From Eutreptiella sp. 'Long Island Sound 2002' (lineage: Eukaryota; Euglenozoa; Euglenophyceae; Eutreptiales; Eutreptiaceae): 64,000 nucleotides of DNA. Below, one piece after another: positions 52,858-61,679 of this stretch. The notes below the pieces were generated by a model that saw only the letters and a list, made by a program, of their open reading frames with translations, was not told the origin of the DNA and ran no database searches. Location of the stretch: the NCBI GenBank assembly GCA_964036045.1, contig OZ038382.1, positions 111,994,578 through 112,058,577 of the forward strand, in the 5' to 3' direction. Both the position numbers and the translations under genes were made by a program. Position 1 is the stretch's first letter. Each line of letters opens with the position of its first letter.

Positions 52858-54627
52858 GTGACATGGGCAAAGTTTATTGATATTTGCAAGGAGAAGAGCA
52901 TTGGTGCGTACCGCGGTAGAATCACCAAGCTGAAAGAGGAATTGGTGAACAACGTAGATGGGGTACGTTTGTCGACAAGAAAGGTGCAGCTTGATTCATG
53001 GCGAGCTGTCGCTTTGTACCTACAATTAGCAAACCGAGACAGATTGCATCTACCTGGTGATTACCCACGTTACCTGGTGCGTTTATTGACAGGGCGAAGG
53101 TTGATGCGTATGAGCTGCTCGGTTGTGTGAGCATTTGCCTTACTTTGCCCTTTACACGCCAGCCCCATCGCTTGGATTCGATACTGCGGGTTGGGCAGTA
53201 CATTGGGAAGGAGAATCCCAATCAGTTGCACCTACGCATAGACCGTTGGGACTCGTAGAAGTCTTGAAGGCAGCAAGGGATGGCGAACTGGATGGACATC
53301 GTTACCGCATTGTACATTACCCCGATTGGGGTTGTTTGGGAGAGCTACTTACATTGGAGCAACCGGGACATCCCAATGCTTGTGTGTGTCCGGTGCCCGG
53401 GGAAGACTGGAAACTCTTCGGATACAATCCTCAACCAGAGCGGCCCTTGAGTTTCTTTCCCAGCCCTCTAGCGGACTACTTCCAGATCTTTGAGTCGGAC
53501 CTTGATGTGGGGTACGATGTGTCACATTGTACAAAGGAGGTTGTGGTCAATATGGGCTTACATGGCATAGATCTTTGGTTACAAGACCAACATGCCAAGC
53601 ACCCGGGCTAGTGCCCGCGGGAATGATACAAGAATTCAGAGCGATATGCAAGAAGCACAACAAAGAGTCGCCGTATGTGCCACCACTAGAGCGTGGGCCG
53701 GGCAGCCATCCAAATCGATGGAAGCCGCGATGTTTTGTCATTCAGGATTTGTTGAGAAACCCCGTGTTTTGGCAAGAGGTCTATGAACTACTGCCAAAAC
53801 AGGCTGATGGGCTGGAGGTTACCTCCGTCACTCCGCAACGTAGGTCCGTTCAGCAGGAGCCACGACAGTTCTACCTACGTGAACTGAGGAGACTTGCCCT
53901 ACAGACGTCAAGGGCGTGGTTAGCATGCGGCGGGGTAAACCCCGTTGGAAATGTCCTATCGCATTGCAAGTGCTTCTCGAGGTTTAAGCCTTGAAGCTAG
54001 CATTTTGGGCGGAGGCACGGTTGGTGACCATGAACTGCACCCCGGGCAGAAAGACAATAAGTCTACCTAGGTACGTATGCACATGCCACAATATCTTGAT
54101 CTTTGAACTCATTTGTGCTTGCTTCTGTTTGGTGCAGTGTGTCAATGCATGGGAAGGGTAACAATTTTCAGTCGTTCCTTTGCACGCCGACGGCATGTCT
54201 CCTTAATGAAGATAATACAATCATGCCTATTGCAGAACTCAGAACTCATTTGTGGCTTGCTTCTGTTTGGTGCAGTGTGTCAATGCATGGGAAGGGTAAC
54301 AATTTTCAGTGGTTCCTTTGCATACCGACGGCATGTCTTCTTAGTGAAGATAATACCATCACGCCTATTGCAGACGCGTACTTCCTATCAGAGGCAGCAC
54401 AGTGTCAGAAATACACACTCAGTGACCTCGTAGATCATGTGGACCCGAAACACACAGCGGCCCAGCAAGTTGTTACTATTGGGGCGTTTTGTTACCCCAT
54501 GGTGGGTCATTTAAGGGAGAAGGACACACCTTACAACCCATACAAACGCAGCTTGTATGCGCTCACGTACAAGGGGGATGTCTTTTTGTTTTTTCTGACA
54601 GGCAGTGGCAAGGGAGTGTGGCTCTGA
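52858..54627 (+). pseudogene. Unrecognised gene-like locus, plus strand
   Basis: Frames 52858-53130 (KFIDICKEKSIGAYRGRITK, LDSWRAVALYLQLANRDRL), 53123-53611 (Trp/Pro-rich: GWAVHWEG, YPDWGCLGELLTLEQPGHP, EDWKLFGYNPQPERP), 53527-53994 (FRAICKKHNKESPYVPPLERG, NPVFWQEVYELLPKQ) and the end of 54103-54627 (SLYALTYKGDVFLFFLTGSGKG) read as parts of one protein. Adjacent pieces overlap and change frame near 53125 and 53600. A pyrimidine-rich tract ending in CAG at about 54139 suggests a 3' splice site. No family is recognised. It could be a low-copy host gene or part of an undescribed transposon. Confidence 0.45.
54106..54379. repeat. 137-bp tandem duplication carrying a splice-acceptor-like tract
   Basis: AACTCATTTGTG at 54106 and 54243 start two copies that differ at scattered bases. 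Each holds a pyrimidine-rich tract ending TGGTGCAG, then TGTGTCAATGCATGGG, and ends CCTATTGCAG. Both copies therefore carry an acceptor-like AG. Confidence 0.85.
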
Positions 54628-54639
54628 CCATTACAGCAT

Positions 54640-56090
54640 TTGCAAATCTAATGATGGCGTGTGTGCAAATACAGTTGTTTTGAGCCTTTCTTTGCACCCT
54701 CCGGTTCATATTCTTGAGTAAACAGCATGCAGGGGCACAAACTGTTCATTGTCTAGCCTCACCTAGCACTAGTGACCAACTTGAACAACTTGAAATCACA
54801 CACACGGGCAGCGATAGCACTTTAATCAACATTTATGTGTTCAAAAGTGCAAATGTAGCTGTTTTGGGCCTTTTTTGGCACCCTCCGGGCCCTAACCTTG
54901 AGTAAAGAGCATGCAGGGTCACAAACTGTTGCTTGCCAAGCCCCACCTAGCACTCGGGACACATTTCATCAACTTGAAATCACACGAAAGCGCGACCGTA
55001 TTACTTTAGTCAACATTTGTGTGTTCAAAAGTGCAAATATAGCTGTTTTGGGCCTTCTTTTGCACCATCCGGACCGTAACCTTGAGTAAAGGGCATGCAC
55101 GGGCACAAATCATTGCTTGCCAAGCCTCACCTAGCACTAGGGACACATTTCATCAATTTGAAATCACACGAAAGCGCGACCGTATCACTTTAATCAACAT
55201 TATTGTGTTCAAAAGTGCAAATATAGCTGCTTGGGGCCTTTTTTGGCACCCTCCAGGCCATAACCTTGAGTAAAGGGCATGCACGGTCACAAATTGTTCC
55301 TTGCCAAGCCTCACGTAGCACAGGGGACAAACGTGATCCATTTGAAATCGCACGAAAGCACGACCGTATCACTTTAATCAACATTTATGTGTTCAAAAGT
55401 GCAAATATAGCTGTTTTGGGCGTTTTTTGGCACCCTGCGGATTATTATCTTGGGTAAAGGGCATGCACGGGCACAAATCATTGCTTGCCAAGCCTCACCT
55501 AGCACTAGGGACACTTTTCATCAATTTGAAATCACATGAAAGCGCGACCGTATCACTTTAATCAACATTATTGTGTTCAAAAGTGCAAATATAGCTGTTT
55601 GCGGCCTTTTTTAGCACCCTCCGGGCCATAACCTTGAGTAAAGGGCATGCACGGTCACAAATTGTTGCTTGCCAAGACTCACGTAGCACAGCCGACAAAG
55701 GTGATCAATTTGAAATCACACGAATGCACGGCCGTATCACTTTAATCAACATTTATGTGTTCAAAAGTGCAAATATAGCTGTTTTGGGCGTTTTTTGGCA
55801 CCCTCCGGATTATTATCTTGGGTAAAGGGCATGCACGGGCACAAATCATTGCTTGCCAAGCCTCATGTAGCACAGCCGACAAACGTGATGAATTTGAAAT
55901 CACATGAAAGCACGGCCGTATCACTTTCATCAACATTTATGTGTTCAAAAGTGCAAATATAGCTGTTTTGGGCGTTTTTTGGCACCCTCCGGATTATTAT
56001 CTTGGGTAAAGGGCAGGCACGGGCACAAATCATTGCTTGCCTAGCCTCACAGAGCACTAGGGACAAACTTGATCAATTTGAAATCTCGTG
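54640..56090. repeat. 184-bp tandem array
   Basis: The TTGAGTAAA/TTGGGTAAA marker recurs at exactly 184-bp steps: 54714, 54898, 55082, 55266, 55450, 55634, 55818 and 56002, with partial units at both ends. From 55082 alternate units resemble each other more than neighbours do (GGGCCATAACCTTGAG against GGATTATTATCTTGGG ends), indicating a 368-bp dimer. The apparent 63-codon frames shift by one base per unit and start at TTG, so they are not genes. Confidence 0.92.
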
Positions 56091-56640
56091 ACACCACAAG
56101 GACATCATCGAAATGACCGTTTATGACCCAAAAGTGGCAAAAATGGGCAAAAATGGTCGTATTTTGGGTTTATCTGGAATTCCGGTACACCAATCGACGT
56201 GGTTTCAATACAGCAACTAGATAACGTCGTATGTTACTGATTGCGCTATCTAAATCGGGGCAGATGCGCACAGATTTGGCACAAATCACCAAAACCTTGG
56301 CAAAATTGGGTTGCGGCGGGCCGTAAATCGCGATCGCGGCAGTTTTTGAACGGTTCAGTTACGGGATTCCGGTACCTCATAAAATCCTAGGCCGGGCTGG
56401 GCGGTGACGGTATGCAGACTGCGGCCCTAGCAGACTGCGAAAGACTGCGCACGAACAGGCGACACGCGCATTTACGACAACCGAAAAAACGACTGCAACT
56501 GATCTACTGCAACTGATCTTCTGCTAAAAGGCGACAAGGATGTTTTGAACCGTTCTGCAGCCCAAATTTATAAAATAATTGCATTATTTTATCGCCAGAT
56601 AAGGGAACGATACCTTACTGGTAACAAGGCTACTGCTGCT
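56091..56640. other. Spacer without a recognisable gene
   Basis: Holds AT-rich and mixed sequence, including a short direct repeat (AAAGTGGCAAAAATGGGCAAAAATGG near 56131, described by position only) and CAACTGATCT given twice near 56500. No coding region is supported. Confidence 0.4.
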
Positions 56641-56644
56641 GATT

Positions 56645-57330
56645 TCCAAGTCCCTCCAAGTGAAAATCCACTGCCTCCTACTCATTTTCAACTCCCTCCT
56701 ACTGATTTTCAACTCCCTCCTACTAATTTTCAACTCTCCCCTGCTCATTTTCAACTCCCTCCAAGTGAAAATCCACTCCCTCCTACTCAATTTCAACTCC
56801 CTCCTACTCATTTTCAACTCCCCCGTGCTCATTTTCAACTCCCTCCAAGTGAAAATCCACTCCCTCCTACTCATTTTCAACTCTCCCCTGCTCATTTTCA
56901 ACTCCCTCCAAGTGAAAATCTACTCCCTCCTACTGATTTTCAACTCCCTCCTACTCATTTTGAACTCCCTCCTACTAATTTTCAAATCTCCCCTGCTCAT
57001 TTTCAACTCCCTCCAAGTGAAAGTCCACTCCCTCCTACTCAATTTCAACTCCCTCCTAATGATTTTCAACTCCCTCCTGCTCATTTTCAACTCCCTCCAA
57101 GTGAAAATCCACTCCCTCCTACTCATTTTCAACTCCCTCCTACTCATTTTCAACTCCCCCCTGCTCATTTTCAGCTCCCTCCAAGTCAAAATCCACTCCC
57201 TCCTACTCATTTTCAACTCCCCCCTGCTCATTTTCAACTCCCCCCAAGTGAAAATCCACTCCCTCCTACTCATTTTCAACTCCCTCCTGCTCATTTTCAA
57301 CTCCCTCGTACTCATTTTCAACGGACCTCA
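56645..57330. repeat. 21-bp minisatellite with two unit types
   Basis: Units are CTCCCTCCTACTCATTTTCAA and CTCCCTCCAAGTGAAAATCCA with variants. The second type recurs after every three to five of the first. Because 21 is a multiple of three, several frames are open: plus 56545-57408 encodes PPTHFQL repeats with PPSENPL blocks, another plus frame is Leu/Phe-rich, and the minus frames encode SRRELKM repeats. Openness is thus no evidence of coding, although the PPTHFQL frame also extends into unique sequence on both sides. Confidence 0.9.
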
Positions 57331-57415
57331 GACTTCAGCAGTGGCAAACCCAACCTTACACAGGCGAACCGTGAAGGCATGGAACATAAACTCAGACTTG
57401 AAATTTGAAATGTCC

Positions 57416-60351
57416 TTAGTTCTTCGACACTTGAGCCCGCCACTCCCAAAGCTGCTTACACTGAGGCAACTCAGCTGGCGAATGTTGTTCCCCACATGCA
57501 GCCCGAGCATACAACTGAGCCAAGTGAGTATCAACCTGCTCAGCCGAGTCGACCATATTGTGAATGTGTGCATGCAATTGATCATTATACGCGGCCTGCT
57601 GCGCACTCAGGCCCCCAGGGGCCTGATTCACGGTGGTTAGCGCATCTGAAAGCTCAAGGGCAGCATTCAGCTCTTCCTTCAGCGGCGGACCGCTACCCCT
57701 ACCCTGACCCCTACCTCTTCCCTTTGTAGCACCCTTTGGACCAATCTTCTCGCTTAGCATCCTTCCTGACAGTTGGCTGCACGGTTTGCTTGGCGGCCAT
57801 CGGCGGGGGAACAGGTCGTGGTGCTTGTGCACCTGCCACATGGACCTGTGTGGAGGAGGCTCGCATGTCCACAAATTGGTTCAGTAGCCTCTCCTCTTCT
57901 TCGAGAAAGGCCCCTGCATGCTGTCCCTGGTCGGAAAGATGAGTTGCCACTCGATCCACATTAGTTATATATTGACGCATCCGGGACTGCAGGTTCCCAA
58001 GGGAGCGGACAATCTGCTCGCGTTTCGTTCTGGCTGGCAAATCAGCCCACGAGGAGATGTCGGTCAATATAATGTCATCGTCTGTAGCATGGATTGCCAC
58101 GGGTACCTGCACTGTGGGTAGGGGGAGGCGTTGGCTGCTGCATTTGGCACTGACAAGGACCTGAGTTGCAGTCTGAAATTGTTTTAAAATAGAAATTGGA
58201 TTGAACAACCCAAGATGGAAGCCGACTGAAGATGACCGATGATGCAAAACAGCAAAATAGTGACGACATGGATGCCCGACTCAGACAGCAAGTCCACTAC
58301 TACACCAAAACTTCGTATAGGCACCATCCTCAGCCAATGGCGCGAACAGACAAACATAATCTGGACAGTACATGTAACGCGAGGTGCAGCTGGATTCACT
58401 TCGCTTTACCTCATAAACTATATTTTTTTCCTTGGATTTGGTGCACACGATTGGAGATCGCACAGAATCTCGGTAGGTCTACCAACTCCGTCTCAAGTGA
58501 ATCGTGACACTGTCGATCATAGTCCCACAAGGGTGCCGCCCTGTTAGCAACTATATATTGGGCCTCCCTGGACACGTCATACTCATACACGAGGTACGCA
58601 GTTGAAGCATTCATCTGCTGGAGCATTCTATCAAACGCCCAGCTTGTCACCTTGCCTGAAACGAACTTGACATAGAATGGGAAGGTCTGGTTAGCTATTT
58701 GGTGATTGGCGTGCCGGTGATTCACCATTTCAGTATATTCAAGTTTATAGCCCTCCTTGGAGAGCAAGTGCAAAACAAATAAAAAAATGTGGTAGTAACC
58801 TTTTCTTGCAGTTAGGTGGCGCTTTATGCGGCAATTCAAAGACTCAGCCCTCTGTGTGGACTTGCAGCCGAAGGTAAAAACTTCTACCTGCAGTGCAACA
58901 CACCAACGGTCAAGACGATGTAGGGGGGATCTGATTCCAAGGTAGTCCTTGACAGTTATCCAGCGGGGGTCCTCCAGAATTTTGCTCCAGAGAATATCAG
59001 CAGCGTCCTTATCTGGGCACTCCTGAACCTGTCGGATGGCGCTCTCAAGAGCAGTGAAATCGTGTTGCCCGAGGGAGTTTCGGCAGTTTTCGGTAAGATT
59101 TTTGTAAATGTGAAAAAGGCAGAGGAAGTGAGCAGTTCGGTCCGGGGGGAAAACCCTGGGAACGGACCCCAAGAGGGCGTATGCAGCATCACTGAACAAA
59201 ACGCGGGGTGCACAACCGGTTCCCTCAATACACTCCTGCCAGAGCCACTCATAATCCTCTGCATTTTCACTGCTTGGCATGCAGCCCTGAGCCAGGAGAA
59301 GGGTTTGGCCATGTTCGTTGATACCGCAAAACAGGGGCAATGCCTCGCCGTACCGATTCGATTTGCACGTGTTATCTTCAAAAATGACTTGTGCATATTT
59401 TCTGGCGTTTTTTACCTCCTCTGGCGTCATAAAAAATTATCTTCGTACAACACCAGTGACCGGGTCAGGGGCTTCATGATTGAAATACCAGGCAGGATCT
59501 GCCTGTTTGAGCATTTTCAGCTGGTTAATCAAACGTGCAAGATCATTTGGGCCCATCTTGCGTTCGATGGACTTGAAGAAATTTCTGATGTGCTGGGTTG
59601 AAACCCCTTTGATTGCTGGGTATGCGTCCTCGCTATATTTCTTCCTCAAACTTACAAGAATTTGCTCCGGCATTTCACGGTGCTCATACGCCCGCTCAAT
59701 GTTGTGCCAGAGCTCATCAGGGAGGGCTGATTTGTCCAGTGGGGGGGCTTCCTCCTCGTCAGGCCACCAATGGTCAGAGTGGTCCCAATTACACTCGGTT
59801 AGCTTCCACAGGCCCGTGCCAGGATCATGGGTTAGCATTGCACCATATGGACACAAATCAGACTTCGTGAGAGGCCGGGGATTCTTTTTTTGGGCGTGCT
59901 CTACTGGTCTCCTTTAGGGGCCCGTGTTCTTTTAGGCGTCCCCAAATGCGACAACCAATACGTGCCCGATTACTCCCCCCTGCAGACTTGCTGCTAAAGC
60001 TATTATGTATTGCCAACTCCCCCCGAATCTTATTCAGGTATGCAACAGCTTCGGTGTGGGACCAGAAGGTGCAGCCAACCTCATCTCCACGTCGGGGGGA
60101 GTGCTCGGAGGGACAATGGGCTTCGCGTTTCACGCGTTTGCGGGGGGGGATGTCGGGATGAGGTTTAGGATCAGAACGCGGTGACTGGGCGGCAATAAAC
60201 TCATGCTTAATTAAGGGGACCGGATCCGTAGATTCTGTGGGTCCCGAGTCAGATGCCGGGGTTGGAGATAAGATGGCAGGGGGTTTCTTACGGGGGCAGG
60301 TCTGGATGAAACTGCCACTTCCGCGGTTTCTGTTTTGACGTTGTCCAACAT
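57416..60351 (-). pseudogene. Mutator-like (MULE/FAR1-type) transposase, decayed
   Basis: DNA transposase of the MULE class. The N-terminal region (60351-59858, from a basic RKRVKRE run to GCTFWSHTEAVAYL and RIWGRL) and 59856-59437 (CPYGAMLTHD, WKLTECNWDHSDHW) resemble the FAR1/WRKY-GCM1 zinc domain, with a frame change near 59857. A single TAA at 59437 separates it from the catalytic core in the same frame (59430-58411). There the DDE residues are visible: D19 in FEDNTCKSNRYG, D81 in LFSDAAYALLG, E196 in KSTQRAESLN; CLFH is at 104-107. The SWIM zinc finger (PCRHYFAVL at about 58250-58271) is split by a TGA and frame changes. A C-terminal tail (58247-57711, then 57745-57416) follows another frameshift. 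The gene is inactive. Confidence 0.8.
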
Positions 60352-60416
60352 TGATGAAGAAACAGATCTCAGGGTCGCAGAAAATAGATCGGCATATACA
60401 CCCTCAAAAAGCAAGG

Positions 60417-61445
60417 TCATCTGGGCGGGGGTAGGGTGGCCCATGGACGCGTGGAGGGACCAAAAGTTGGTTCGAAGGAAGTCTGCGGTTTGATCCTGCA
60501 GCAAGATGCAGTTCCATGCACCTCCCGCCGGGTATAAACCCTGGGGGTACCGTCATCCAGGTGGATGATCACGTCGCAATCCTCCAGGCGAGGGCGATCG
60601 TTGATACGGCTCAGAATATTCCCCCTTTTACCCCCGTCCACCCAAACCCCCCTCCCAGTCTTTGAATCTGCCCCCCCCGCCCTCGATGCACAAAACCTTA
60701 TCCCCCCTACCCGTCAGGCAATCCGGTGCCGTCCCTTCAATCCTTTCCCCCTTGTACTCCCCCAGGCAGGTGTCCGCCTCAATATCCAGCTTCGTTTTCA
60801 CCCCCCGGCCTTCCCCAATCGTGGACTCCACGATCTGGAGGTGCTTCCCCATAACAAAATGCGGCCGCTCCACCACCGCCCGTTGCCCCCCCTCCTCCCC
60901 CGCCCCCGAGTCCGTCACTCGACGTTTCCTTGTGCTTTGGCTCCTCGTTGTGACCCCCTCCGGTTGCTTAGCAACCCCCTTGCCCCCCGCTTCTGCCGCC
61001 TTCCGCCCACCCTCCGCCTCCGCAGTGTCGGTGTCCTTCTCCTTCCCTTTCTCCTCCTCCGTTTTCTTTGCCTCCTCCTCCTCCTCCTCCTCCATCAACA
61101 CGTCAGTCGGGGTTGGGGTGACCACCGGCGACTGGGGCTGGGGGCTGGGCGAGCCTTCTCCAAGAAGCTGGCGTTCAGGGCTTGGGCTGGGGCTTCGCTC
61201 TCTCTCATGGGCCCACTTCTCCGCGGGCTCCTCTCCCCTTCCCCTCTTGCCGAGACCTGAATACAAACAGCAAGGATCAGAGTTAAATTCTCAAGAAGCA
61301 CAGCAGCAGAAGAAAACACTTACGCATGCAATTACATACCAAGGGCTCTCACATCCCCTCGGTGCAGGTCCCATGACGCCCTCCTCTTCTCCTCCCGCTG
61401 CGGTCGAGGAGTGCCACGAAAATGGGGATCTCCTTCATCGCACAT
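60417..61445 (-). pseudogene. SET-domain gene with one intron, frameshifted within SET
   Basis: Exon 1 is 61445-61340 (ATG at 61445). The intron 61339-61257 has GTATGT at its start and a pyrimidine-rich end TTGTATTCAG. Exon 2 follows from 61256. It encodes a Ser/Pro- and Glu-rich N-terminus, then the SET start (IVESTIGEGRGVKTKLDI, LGEYKGERI) down to TAA at 60628. A shift in a G-run near 60650 moves the frame to 60641-60417, which carries the rest (NILSRINDRPRLEDCDVIIH, DGTPRVYTRREV). SET proteins methylate lysines, mostly on histones. The Tyr of the catalytic end is not evident. It may be a pseudogene, or the G-run may hide a sequencing error. It lies just upstream of the transposase, on the same strand. 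Confidence 0.6.
61257..61339 (-). other. Intron of the SET-domain gene
   Basis: It is 83 bases, GT...AG on the minus strand, with a T/C-rich stretch before the AG. Joining the flanking exons keeps one frame (RALG to LGKRGRG), which supports it. Confidence 0.6.
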
Positions 61446-61665
61446 CGTCCCTTGTGGAGTAGTTGACACGGTGAGCGTGTTCGCCGCCGTTGGTGGTGTC
61501 TACGATGCCTCCGATGGAGAAGGGAGAGAACAACAGCGGCCGAAACGAGACCACAAAGGACTATGGTCAGCCCCACAAGGCTCCAGCCGACATCGCAGAT
61601 TGCGCAGAGCAAAAGCATTAAGATGGACATGTCTACAACGAGAGATGAACGTGAGAGGCTAACCC
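61446..61665. other. Upstream region of the SET gene
   Basis: A minus-strand frame (61669-61349) is hydrophobic (SILMLLLCAICDVGW, then a run to VVLSLLHRRH) but overlaps exon 1 in another frame. I regard the region as possible 5' untranslated or promoter sequence. Confidence 0.3.
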
Positions 61666-61679
61666 CCATTATTGATTCA

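Noticed and set aside
54714-55825. Five 63-codon frames with similar sequence, spaced 184 bp
   Set aside because: They start at TTG, and 184 is not a multiple of three; each is a by-product of the tandem unit with TAA inside the repeat marker.
61349-61669. Hydrophobic minus-strand frame as a membrane protein
   Set aside because: It overlaps SET exon 1 in another frame and has no further support.
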